Assembly (NCBI GenBank): GCA_964608495.1
Contig: CAZSOQ010000036.1
Span: forward strand, 1 to 29,954
DNA from: JAKORR01 sp964608495
GTDB lineage: Bacteria > Armatimonadota > Zipacnadia > Zipacnadales > FEN-943
DNA length: 29,954 nucleotides
Direction: 5' to 3'
The position numbers were made by a program, and so were the translations under genes. Within the stretch, counting starts at the first letter, position 1; every line of letters begins with the position of its first letter. This document shows, piece after piece, positions 21,902-28,948 of this stretch. The notes under the pieces were generated by a model. The model was not told where the DNA came from, made no database searches, and saw only the letters and a list, made by a program, of their open reading frames with translations.

Positions 21902-22513
21902 ATGGGCAGGCAGGCCGGTCCGCAGCCACCGGACCTTCCCGCCGCCCGTGACGAGCTGCGCGATCTGATCAGGACGCGCGCACTCAGGTTCGGCGACTTC
22001 ACGCTCGCCTCCGGTCAGCGCAGCAGCTACTACATAGACGGCAAGCAGGTGACCCTGCACAGTCGCGGCGTGTACCTGCTGGCCGTCCTGATGCTCGCCG
22101 AGATCGAGGACCTGCCCGTGGACGCGGTGGGCGGCATGAGCGTGGGGGCCGACCCCATAGCCGGGGCGATGGCCGCGCTGGCCGGCGAGCAGGGCCGCGA
22201 GCTGGACGCCTTCATCGTCCGCAAGGAGCCCAAGCAGCGCGGCACGCGCCAGCAGGTGGAGGGGCCGGTGGCGGAGGGAGCGCGGGTCGTCGTCCTCGAG
22301 GACACCATCACCACGGGCGGCTCTTCCCTGGACGCCATCCGGGCCCTGCGGCACGAGGTGCAGGCCGAGGTGCTGTGCGTCCTGGCCATGGTGGACCGCC
22401 TGCAGGGCGGCGGCGAGAGCCTGGCCGCCGAGGGCTATTCGCTGCGCAGCCTCTTCACCATCCGCGACTTCGGCATCGAGCCGCCGGACCTCCGCTCGCC
22501 TGTCACCGAGTAG
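21902..22513 (+). CDS. pyrE: Orotate phosphoribosyltransferase
   Basis: This 203-residue enzyme transfers phosphoribose from PRPP to orotate, making OMP, the substrate of PyrF. The N-terminal FGDFTLASGQRSSYYIDGK segment (30-48) is typical of OPRT. The flexible-loop lysines lie in VRKEPKQRGTRQQVEG (Lys108, Lys111), and the PRPP-binding loop is VVLEDTITTGGSS (130-142). Length is normal. The ATG directly abuts the stop of the upstream secreted protein gene, with a G-rich ribosome site inside that gene's last codons. The pyrF-pyrB unit lies about 1.8 kb away on the opposite strand. The remaining de novo genes (carA, carB, pyrC, pyrD) are not in the window. Confidence 0.95.
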   Translation: MGRQAGPQPPDLPAARDELRDLIRTRALRFGDFTLASGQRSSYYIDGKQVTLHSRGVYLLAVLMLAEIEDLPVDAVGGMSVGADPIAGAMAALAGEQGRELDAFIVRKEPKQRGTRQQVEGPVAEGARVVVLEDTITTGGSSLDAIRALRHEVQAEVLCVLAMVDRLQGGGESLAAEGYSLRSLFTIRDFGIEPPDLRSPVTE

Positions 22514-22569
22514 GCCGCCACGGGGAGCCCGCGCCGTCGTCCTCCTCAGGGCTCGTGGGGCCGGCCGGT

Positions 22570-22796
22570 TGCGGCGGAACGCCGGCTGACTGCGGCGGAA
22601 CGCCGGCTGACCGCGGCGGAACGCCGGCTGACTGCGGCGGAACGCCGGCTGACTGCGGCGGAACGCCNNNNNNNNNNNNNNNNNNNNNNNNNNNNNNNNN
22701 NNNNNNNNNNNNNNNNNNNNNNNNNNNNNNNNNNNNNNNNNNNNNNNNNNNNNNNNNNNNNNNNNNNGCGGCGGAACGCCGGCTGACCGCGGCGGA
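22570..22796. repeat. 21-bp tandem repeat array interrupted by the scaffold gap
   Basis: The 305 bases between pyrE and the next gene are mostly this array. The unit is TGCGGCGGAACGCCGGCTGA plus C, with a T/C variant at the first position. Four full copies (22570-22653) and a partial copy precede the gap, and one nearly full and one partial copy follow it. Each unit contains a five-pair hairpin CGGCG-GAA-CGCCG. Since 21 bases is seven codons, five of six frames stay open through the array, but I see no convincing start and regard it as intergenic. True copy number is unknown. Confidence 0.9.
22668..22767. other. Assembly gap of 100 N
   Basis: Exactly 100 undetermined bases lie inside the tandem array. 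A round length is a scaffolding placeholder rather than a measured distance, so the sequence on each side should not be translated across it. Confidence 0.98.
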
Positions 22797-22818
22797 GGGC
22801 CGCGCCTGGCGGGAGTCC

Positions 22819-23679
22819 ATGGCAAACCCACACCTGTGTCCCTACTGTAGCTTCCCCGTGAGGCGCGGCGACCCCCTCGTCACCTGTCCCGCCTGCCGAG
22901 CCCGCTACCATGCCGACTGCTGGCGCGAGAACGGCGGCTGTGCCGTCTACGGATGCCACGGGGCGCCCGGGGCGAACCGGCCCGAACAGCGGGGCGACGA
23001 CCGTGCCTTCCAGCCCTTTCCCCCCGTCGTGGAGACAGGCCCCACCGAGCCCAGGAACCCGCCCCAGGTCCCGGTTCCCCTCCAGGCTGCCTGCCGGACC
23101 AACGGCTGCTGCAGCTGCCTGACGATGCTCGGCATCTTGATGGTCCTGATGTGGGGCTGCGAGGCCCTGCTGAGCGTTGCCACGCGTCACCCGGGCTCCG
23201 GCTCGCCGCCCTACCAAGAGCCCGGCCCGTCCTACCCCTACGGCTCGCCACCGTCAGCCGGCGACCGCGTCTGCCCTTACTGCGGGGGCAGCGGGTCGGC
23301 ACAGTGCTCGGGCTGCTCGGGAACAGGGGCTTGCACGTGGTGCCGAGGCACCGGGAAGACCCGGTGCTTTGGGTGCGCGGGCACGGGGTACACGCGCTGC
23401 TCCCAGTGCGGGGGCTATGGGATGACGCGGGACGGCGCGCGCTGTCAGGCCTGCTCGGGGACGGGGTGGCAGGTGTGCGAGACCTGTAGGGGCAGCGGCC
23501 TGCAGCCCTGCTACTCCTGCCAGGGGCGAGGCACCACCCCGGACGGGCGGCTGTGTACGCAGTGCAACGGGACGGGCGCGAGGCCCTGTAGCCTCTGTTC
23601 GGGCACGGGCCGCTGCACCCAGTGCGGCGGCGACGGTCGAGTGCGGTGTCCCGCCTGCGCCGGGCGAGGCCGGTTTTGA
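22819..23679 (+). CDS. Membrane protein with prokaryotic RING-like domain and twelve CxxCxGxG zinc motifs
   Basis: This 286-residue protein has three parts. Residues 5-48 carry Cys7, Cys10, Cys23, Cys26, His31, Cys34, Cys41 and Cys46 (CPYC, CPACRARYHADCW, GCAVYGC), a pattern typical of prokaryotic RING/treble-clef fingers. A Pro-rich linker leads to one probable membrane helix at 97-121 (LTMLGILMVLMWGCEALL). From 152 to the end there are twelve CxxCxGxG motifs (at 152, 163, 172, 183, 194, 209, 220, 231, 246, 257, 266 and 277). These are the zinc units of DnaJ, which has four. No J domain is present. The parts suggest a membrane-anchored protein-binding or chaperone-like role, but this is inference. 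ATG at 22819 has GGGAG 5 bases upstream. The 21-bp repeats lie just before it. Confidence 0.88.
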   Translation: MANPHLCPYCSFPVRRGDPLVTCPACRARYHADCWRENGGCAVYGCHGAPGANRPEQRGDDRAFQPFPPVVETGPTEPRNPPQVPVPLQAACRTNGCCSCLTMLGILMVLMWGCEALLSVATRHPGSGSPPYQEPGPSYPYGSPPSAGDRVCPYCGGSGSAQCSGCSGTGACTWCRGTGKTRCFGCAGTGYTRCSQCGGYGMTRDGARCQACSGTGWQVCETCRGSGLQPCYSCQGRGTTPDGRLCTQCNGTGARPCSLCSGTGRCTQCGGDGRVRCPACAGRGRF

Positions 23680-23688
23680 TCGCGATCA
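23677..23688. other. Perfect 12-base palindrome across the stop codon
   Basis: TGATCGCGATCA at 23677-23688 is fully self-complementary and starts with the TGA stop of the RING/zinc protein gene. It contains two GATC sites. It may be a chance palindrome or a small protein-binding site. Confidence 0.4.
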
Positions 23689-23697
23689 GTGACCGCG

Positions 23698-23721
23698 GGC
23701 GCCGATGGGCCCCGCGGCGCC
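23698..23721 (+). terminator. Possible hairpin terminator after the RING/zinc protein gene
   Basis: GGCGCCG (23698-23704) and CGGCGCC (23715-23721) pair perfectly around a ten-base loop, 19 bases after the stop codon. There is no T-tract. It lies in the 132-base space before the FmdE-family gene, in which I see no clear promoter. Confidence 0.4.
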
Positions 23722-23811
23722 AGGCGCGGCCTCTGCCGGGCTTGGTGGCCTGGGCATCACGAGGTCGCGGCGCCGGGCGCACGGGCCCCCAGCGCCCGAC
23801 CCAAGGAGACG

Positions 23812-24378
23812 ATGCTTGTGCCGGATCGAGTCCCTGACTTCAGTGAGGTGGCGGCCTTCCACGGCCACACCTGCCCCGGCCTGGCGATGGGCTACCGCGT
23901 GGCCCTGGCCGCTCTCGAGTGGCTGCGCACGGACCGGGCGCCGGATGAGGAGATCGTGGCCATCGCCGAGAACCGCTCCTGCGCCGTGGACGCGCTGCAG
24001 TACGTCCTGGGCACCACGCTGGGCAAGGGGAACCTGCTCATCGAGGACTGGGGCAAGCACGGGTACACAATCTACCTGCGCGCCTCGGGCGACGGCCGGC
24101 GGTTCTTCTTCAGCCTGCCCGAGAGCCTGCGGCAGCTCGACAGGCCGGAGCTGGTGAGGGCGATCCTCGAAGCGCCCACCGAGGACCTTCTGGCCGTCGG
24201 CCCGCCGGCCGAGCCCCTGTCTCCCAGGGCCCAGATCCTGCCGTCCGTGCCCTGCGCGGAGTGCGGCGAGGCGACGATGGAATCGGCGCTCACGGCCTTC
24301 GAGGGCCGACGCGTCTGCCGGCCCTGTCTGCGGCAGCTGCGCGCGGAGCCCCTCGACGACGGGGATGGGAACGGTTAG
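23812..24378 (+). CDS. FmdE-family protein with C-terminal zinc finger
   Basis: This 188-residue protein belongs to the FmdE family (PF02663), named for a subunit of tungsten/molybdenum formylmethanofuran dehydrogenase but widespread in bacteria without that pathway. The signature FHGHTCPGLAMGYRVALAAL is at residues 16-35, with the metal/cysteine site at His17, His19 and Cys21. A second conserved stretch is ENRSCAVDALQYVLG. The C-terminal part has Cys pairs CAEC and CRPC, a small zinc ribbon common in this family. Its role in bacteria is unsettled; links to metal or molybdopterin chemistry are only suggested. ATG at 23812 has AAGGAG 4 bases upstream, which fixes the start although the frame is open earlier. 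Confidence 0.85.
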   Translation: MLVPDRVPDFSEVAAFHGHTCPGLAMGYRVALAALEWLRTDRAPDEEIVAIAENRSCAVDALQYVLGTTLGKGNLLIEDWGKHGYTIYLRASGDGRRFFFSLPESLRQLDRPELVRAILEAPTEDLLAVGPPAEPLSPRAQILPSVPCAECGEATMESALTAFEGRRVCRPCLRQLRAEPLDDGDGNG

Positions 24379-24384
24379 CGGTCC

Positions 24385-24492
24385 TCAGATCAGCCACCCT
24401 TCCGCCTGGCCGGACCTCGCGAGGCGGATCTTGAGCGGGTCGCTGGTGCCCAGGCCGAACTCCTGGTCGGCCGCCGTGATGAACCGGGCCAC
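24385..24492 (-). pseudogene. Short 35-codon reading frame, possible remnant of a protein C-terminus
   Basis: Between the lyase stop and the FmdE gene, a minus-strand frame from GTG 24492 to TGA 24385 reads ARFITAADQEFGLGTSDP and then LKIRLARSGQAEGWLI. It looks like folded-protein sequence rather than a random shadow, but it is preceded in frame by a stop, has no clear ribosome site and is not recognised. It may be a tiny gene or the tail of a decayed gene. Confidence 0.3.
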
Positions 24493-24519
24493 CCGGCGCG
24501 GTCACTGCCGCCCCGCGGC

Positions 24520-27500
24520 TCACGGCGCGGGCACCAGCGCCAGGTAGTCCAGGTTCAGCCCCTGGCCGTCGGTGTTCGTCATCTTGACGGTGTGCTCACC
24601 AGCGCTCAGGTCCAGCACGAGCGGCTTGCCGTCAGCCCCACGCACGGCTTCGTGCCGCCAGTCGTCGGCCGTGGCCGCGAATCCGCCGCTCGCCGGGAAC
24701 ACCTGCGCGACGGGCGCTCCGTCGTCCACGACCCCCTCTCGCCTCGTGTCCTTCGGACAGCAGTAACGCACGACCAGCAGGTACCTGCCCGCGGTGGGCG
24801 CGGTGATCTTCCACGTGAGCCAGTGGCCCTGGGCATCCCAGTGGGAGAAGGCCTTCCCCACGGCGCCGACCTTGTCGTCCCGCACCTGCACCTCGCCGCC
24901 GCCCTGCCCGCTGAAGTCCTCGGCCTGGACGGTGGGCACGTCCTTGAGGGGCGGGTCCTCAAGGCGGACGGAGGCTGAGCTGGCGAGGGTGAGGCCGCCG
25001 CCGGCGAAGGACGCCGCGAGCTGGGCCTCGTGCACACCGGCGAGCAGGCCGGGCTGCTGGCGCAGGGACAGGCGGAAGACGGCCTCACCCAGACCGCCGG
25101 CCGGGGCCCGGATCCGCAGGCTGGCCGGCTCGACCGCAAGGTACTCACCGCCGTCCAGCCGCACCTCGCCGGTCACCTCGCGCCCCTGCGGCGCCGCCAG
25201 GAGCACCTTGCCCTCCACGGCCTCGCCCACCCGCGGCGGGCCGGGCGCCAGCCACAGGCCCATCGCCGCCTCGGTGCCGCCCGGACAGTAGCTCGTCATC
25301 GGCGGCTGGTTGTAGCCCATGGCCAGGTGGGCCACGTCCAGGCGGTAGATCGGGTCCTGCATGAGGCACACGCGCCGGTCCGTGGCGGGGATCGTGGTCG
25401 TGTAGATGCGCAGCTCGCCCGCGACGGAGGCGATGATCTCCTCGCGCCAGTCGCCCAGGATATCGGCCCACACGACCTGGCCGCCCTGCACCTGGTCGGT
25501 GTGCGTCGCGCCCATGAAGTCAACGATCCGGCTGCCCAGCACCAGCTCGCGCTGGGGGTCGGCGTCCCAGTACACCGCGCGCGGGCTCAGGCCCACGTCC
25601 CAGGTGTCCTCCTTCGCCAGCAGTTCCCCCCGGGCCGTGTGCAGCCAGCGGTGCGGCTTGTCGCTGGGCATCTCCTTCTCGCCGCTGTAGCACTCCATGC
25701 CCGGGTGCAGCGGGTCGAAGTCGGAGCACAGGCCGGACGCGTGGACGTGCCAGGTGCGCTCGTCAATGCCCCAGATCACCTCGCCGGTCCGTGCGTCCAC
25801 GAGGCACACCCCCTGCCTGAGCTGCCCAGTCTCCATGCCGTAGTAGATCTCCAGGCCCGGCCGCGACGGGTCAATGTCGCCCACGTAGCAGTGGTCGGGA
25901 TGGCCCTTGCCCGTGGACCACAGCCCGTCGCCGTTGTCGTCTATCACGCACGAGCCCAGGATCACCTCGTCCCGGCCGTCACCGTCCACGTCCGCGGCGT
26001 GCATGAAGTGCGCTCCCTGCCCGCGGTACAGCCCGCGCTCGTCGCGGCTGTCCCAGCTCCAGAGCTGCTCGAGCTTGCCGTCGTGGTACTGGTAGGCCAC
26101 CAGCTTCATCGTCGTATAGGTGCCGCGGGCGACCATCAGGCACGGCGTCTTCCCGTCCAGGAAGCCGATGCCGAGCTGGTTGCGCGAGGCGTAGTTGTAC
26201 CCCGAGGCGCCGCCGAAGCCGTCCCGCGAGGGCCAGTCGGCGCGAGCCTTCTCCTCGCCCGTCATCCCGTCCCACACCGACACATACTCGGGTCCCCCCG
26301 TCACCCGACCGTCGGGGTCGCGCGGGTCGCCCTCGCCGGTCTTGGCCACCACCTCGGCTGTCCCGTCGCCGTCCAGATCGTAGACCACGTAGGGCGAGTA
26401 CCAGATGCCGCGCTCGATGGCCCAGCCCAGGTCCTTGCGCCACAGGAAGGTGCCGTCACTCAGATAGGCCTCGATCCTGTAGGTGTCCGGGCTGGGCTGC
26501 CAGTAGAGCCGATAGGGGTCAATGTTGTCCCCGGGCTGCTTGATCACGTAGTCATAGCGCCCGTCGCCGTCCAGGTCGGCCACGCCCACCTTCTGGAAGG
26601 AGTATTCGCCGTCCAGCTTCATGGACAGGTAGGGCTTGACCTCCGGGTTCGCCGGCAGCAAGGCCTGGTCCGACGGGGCCAGCTCCTCGCCGCCCACCAC
26701 GGCTCGCACCCAGTAGCTCGAGTCGAGGTCCAGCGTGGGTGCCTCGTCAACGAAGTCCGTCGTCTGCGTCACGGCCTTGTCGGTCAGCTTCACCGGTCGC
26801 CCTCGCCCCGTCGCCCGGTAGACATTGAAGGCGATGTCGGCGGGGTCGCTCTTGAGCAGCCGCCAGCCGACGTAGACCTTGCCGCCCTCGACGGGCAGGG
26901 CGACCACGCCCCGCCCCAGCCTCTCCTCGACCCGCTGCGTCGCCCAGCCCGTGATCTTGGGCTTGGGCGGATGCTTCACGGCGGCCTCGCCCTGGCGCAG
27001 GGCCACGTCGTCTACCCACACGCGGGTCTTCGCCCCGCCCACGAATCGCACGTAGATCTGGTCGCAGTCGGGCGGGATGAGGGCTTGGGCCTCGATCTTC
27101 GTCCAGTCCTGCGTGCCGTAGAGGCCCTCGGAGCCGATGTCCCAGCTCAGCGTCTTCCCGCCGGCCAGGGCCACGATCGCCAGCGCGGCGCCCTGCGTCT
27201 CCCGGCATCTCATCCATGCCGACGCCGTCCAGACCTGGCCGGGCTGCACGTCCAGCCGACCGCTGTTCGACAGCGCCCAGTCGCGCTCGCCGTCGTGGCT
27301 GATGCGCACGCAGCGCTTGCCCGACTTGGCGTCGCCCGAGAAGGCCGCCGAGCCGACGTTCTCGCGCGAGAACCATCCCCACCCGCTGCCCGGCATCTCC
27401 TCGCCCAGCTCGAAGTCGCCGTTCACCACTCCCATCTTCTCCGGCAGGGCGGCGGTGAAGATGATGGTGTCGTAGTAGGAGAAGCCCGGGCTGTCCTTCT

Positions 27501-27936
27501 GGGCGTACCGATCGTCCACCCACAGCTCGAATCGGCCGTCCGCCACCTCGAACTTGCCCAGCCGCCCCCCGAGGGTCGCCAGGTTCACCCATTCCTTGCC
27601 GTCGAGCGAGACGGCCAGGGCCCGGCCGTACTTGATCGTGACCTCCCAAGTGCCCTTGGGTATCCCCGTGGTCGCCGTGTGCAGCACCGGTGCGCCGTCC
27701 TCCGGCTTCTCACGGTCCTCCATCACCGGCGGCGACTGCAGCACCACTCCGCCCGACCACTTCTTCTCCGCGTCCTTGTCCTTGCTCCACAGGTTCCACT
27801 GGTCCACCGGCGTAATGTCCTTGCCCCACGCCTCCACGGGCGTGGACCACTCCTCGGCCTCGAACACCAGCGTCTGCTGGGCCGGGGCCGTGGCGACCAG
27901 CAGGAAGAGAGCCAGGACGGCGATCGTGCGCTTCAT
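24520..27936 (-). CDS. Secreted multidomain rhamnogalacturonan lyase, PL11 (YesW-like)
   Basis: This 1138-residue exported enzyme should cleave the rhamnogalacturonan I backbone of pectin by beta-elimination. A signal peptide (MKRTIAVLALFLLVATAPAQ) is followed by a beta-rich region (about 20-165). A CBM4/9-like module follows, starting VVNGDFELGEEMPGSGWGWF (about 165-310). The PL11 core (about 325-860) starts GRGVVALPVEGGKVYVGWRL, continues DPADIAFNVYRA, and has repeated calcium-type motifs of its propeller (DLDGDGRYD, DLDGDGTAE, DVDGDGRDE). An Ig-like stretch and a C-terminal CBM6/35-like module (VQAEDFSGQGGG to GLNLDYLALVPAP) finish it. Bacillus YesW is about 600 residues, so the extra modules are additions. 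ATG at 27936 has GGAGG 8 bases upstream. The gene is divergent from the esterase gene, suggesting shared control. Confidence 0.88.
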   Translation of the reverse strand: MKRTIAVLALFLLVATAPAQQTLVFEAEEWSTPVEAWGKDITPVDQWNLWSKDKDAEKKWSGGVVLQSPPVMEDREKPEDGAPVLHTATTGIPKGTWEVTIKYGRALAVSLDGKEWVNLATLGGRLGKFEVADGRFELWVDDRYAQKDSPGFSYYDTIIFTAALPEKMGVVNGDFELGEEMPGSGWGWFSRENVGSAAFSGDAKSGKRCVRISHDGERDWALSNSGRLDVQPGQVWTASAWMRCRETQGAALAIVALAGGKTLSWDIGSEGLYGTQDWTKIEAQALIPPDCDQIYVRFVGGAKTRVWVDDVALRQGEAAVKHPPKPKITGWATQRVEERLGRGVVALPVEGGKVYVGWRLLKSDPADIAFNVYRATGRGRPVKLTDKAVTQTTDFVDEAPTLDLDSSYWVRAVVGGEELAPSDQALLPANPEVKPYLSMKLDGEYSFQKVGVADLDGDGRYDYVIKQPGDNIDPYRLYWQPSPDTYRIEAYLSDGTFLWRKDLGWAIERGIWYSPYVVYDLDGDGTAEVVAKTGEGDPRDPDGRVTGGPEYVSVWDGMTGEEKARADWPSRDGFGGASGYNYASRNQLGIGFLDGKTPCLMVARGTYTTMKLVAYQYHDGKLEQLWSWDSRDERGLYRGQGAHFMHAADVDGDGRDEVILGSCVIDDNGDGLWSTGKGHPDHCYVGDIDPSRPGLEIYYGMETGQLRQGVCLVDARTGEVIWGIDERTWHVHASGLCSDFDPLHPGMECYSGEKEMPSDKPHRWLHTARGELLAKEDTWDVGLSPRAVYWDADPQRELVLGSRIVDFMGATHTDQVQGGQVVWADILGDWREEIIASVAGELRIYTTTIPATDRRVCLMQDPIYRLDVAHLAMGYNQPPMTSYCPGGTEAAMGLWLAPGPPRVGEAVEGKVLLAAPQGREVTGEVRLDGGEYLAVEPASLRIRAPAGGLGEAVFRLSLRQQPGLLAGVHEAQLAASFAGGGLTLASSASVRLEDPPLKDVPTVQAEDFSGQGGGEVQVRDDKVGAVGKAFSHWDAQGHWLTWKITAPTAGRYLLVVRYCCPKDTRREGVVDDGAPVAQVFPASGGFAATADDWRHEAVRGADGKPLVLDLSAGEHTVKMTNTDGQGLNLDYLALVPAP

Positions 27937-28171
27937 CTTGATGCCTCCGCGGGGGCAGGCGGTCTGAAGGGCATGAGGGACCGCGCCTGGGGTTCGCTCT
28001 GGGCATGCCACTCTCCTTCTGGTCGCGTCCCGCCACCCGACCGCGAGCCGCCGAGACGGCTGGCGACCCGGGGAGGTAGAATAGCGCGTGGCCGACGCCC
28101 GCCGCGCCTTCGGAAGCGGCCGCGCCCGCGCGACGGTGCATCCTACCGCTATCGCAAGGGAGACTCCGACA

Positions 28172-28948
28172 GTGCCGACACCCCACGAACTGCTGTGGAT
28201 AGAAACCCCGGGCGGACACCTGGCCGCCAGCTTCCACCCTGTCGAGGGCGGCGCACCGTCCCCGGCAGTCCTAATGTGCCACGGTTTCACGGGCCAGCGC
28301 CAGGAGGCCCACTTCCTCTTCGTGCACGCCGCGCGGGCCTTCGCCCGGGCCGGGGTCGCCGTGCTGCGTTTCGACTTCCGCGGCTCGGGCGAGAGCTCGG
28401 GCGAGTTCCGCGACATGACCTTCGAGGCGGAGGTGGCGGACGCCCTGGTGGCCTTCGACTACCTGGCCGGGCGCCGGGAGGTGGACGCCGATCGCGTGGC
28501 GGTGCTGGGCCTGAGCCTGGGCGGTGCCGTGGCGGCCTGCGTGGCGGGTCGCCAGGAGCGGGTCACGGCGCTGGTGCTGTGGTCGGCCGTGGCGGAGCTG
28601 GACCCGCTGAGCCACAGGTTCGCCGACGAGCACGGGCCGCAGAAGCTGCCCGACGGCACCTACGACCTCGGCGGCCTGGCCCTCGGCCAGGGCTTCGCTG
28701 ACACGATCGGCGCGGCCAAGCCCCTCGCGGAGGTGGCCGGCTTCCCGAAGCCCTGCCTCATCGTGCACGGCACCGAGGACCAGTCGGTGAACGTCTCCCA
28801 CGCGCACCTGTACCGGAAGACGCTGGGCGACACGGCGCGACTGCACCTGATCCAGGGCTGCGACCACGTCTTCTCCCGCGTGCCGTGGGAAAAGGAAGCC
28901 CTCGACGTCACCAGGGGGTTCCTGTGCGAGACCCTCAGCGTACGCTAG
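28172..28948 (+). CDS. Alpha/beta hydrolase, feruloyl/cinnamoyl esterase-like
   Basis: This 258-residue cytoplasmic hydrolase (no signal peptide) has the nucleophile elbow GLSLGG (VAVLGLSLGGAVAA), the acid in VHGTEDQSVNVSH and the catalytic His in GCDHVFS. The stretch FDFRGSGESSGEFRDMTFEAEV is typical of Est1E-like cinnamoyl/feruloyl esterases, which remove ferulate from plant polysaccharide fragments. Substrate assignment by eye is tentative. GTG at 28172 was chosen: AGGGAGA lies 9 bases upstream and the protein begins like its relatives. A GTG at 28088, just downstream of a TAGAAT box, would add 28 Arg/Ala-rich residues. The gene is divergent from the lyase across 235 bases and overlaps the next gene by 25 bases. 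Confidence 0.85.
   Translation: MPTPHELLWIETPGGHLAASFHPVEGGAPSPAVLMCHGFTGQRQEAHFLFVHAARAFARAGVAVLRFDFRGSGESSGEFRDMTFEAEVADALVAFDYLAGRREVDADRVAVLGLSLGGAVAACVAGRQERVTALVLWSAVAELDPLSHRFADEHGPQKLPDGTYDLGGLALGQGFADTIGAAKPLAEVAGFPKPCLIVHGTEDQSVNVSHAHLYRKTLGDTARLHLIQGCDHVFSRVPWEKEALDVTRGFLCETLSVR

Noticed and set aside
22570..22796. CRISPR array
   Set aside because: The repeats are directly adjacent with no spacers, the unit is 21 bases and there are no cas genes.
27710..28014. A leader reading frame starting near 28005 (minus strand) with an AAGGAG-like site upstream of the lyase
   Set aside because: It runs far into the lyase gene in another frame with shadow composition, so a regulatory leader peptide is not supported.
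28077..28090. TAGAAT box followed by GTG at 28088 as a leaderless start of the esterase
   Set aside because: No acceptable -35 box at 16-19 bases, and the extra 28 residues do not resemble the family. The GTG at 28172 has a ribosome site. It remains a weak alternative.
25030..28701. A 1223-codon plus-strand frame opposite the PL11 lyase
   Set aside because: It lies antisense to a gene with clear domains and a ribosome site. Its product has shadow-like composition and would also overlap the esterase gene out of frame.
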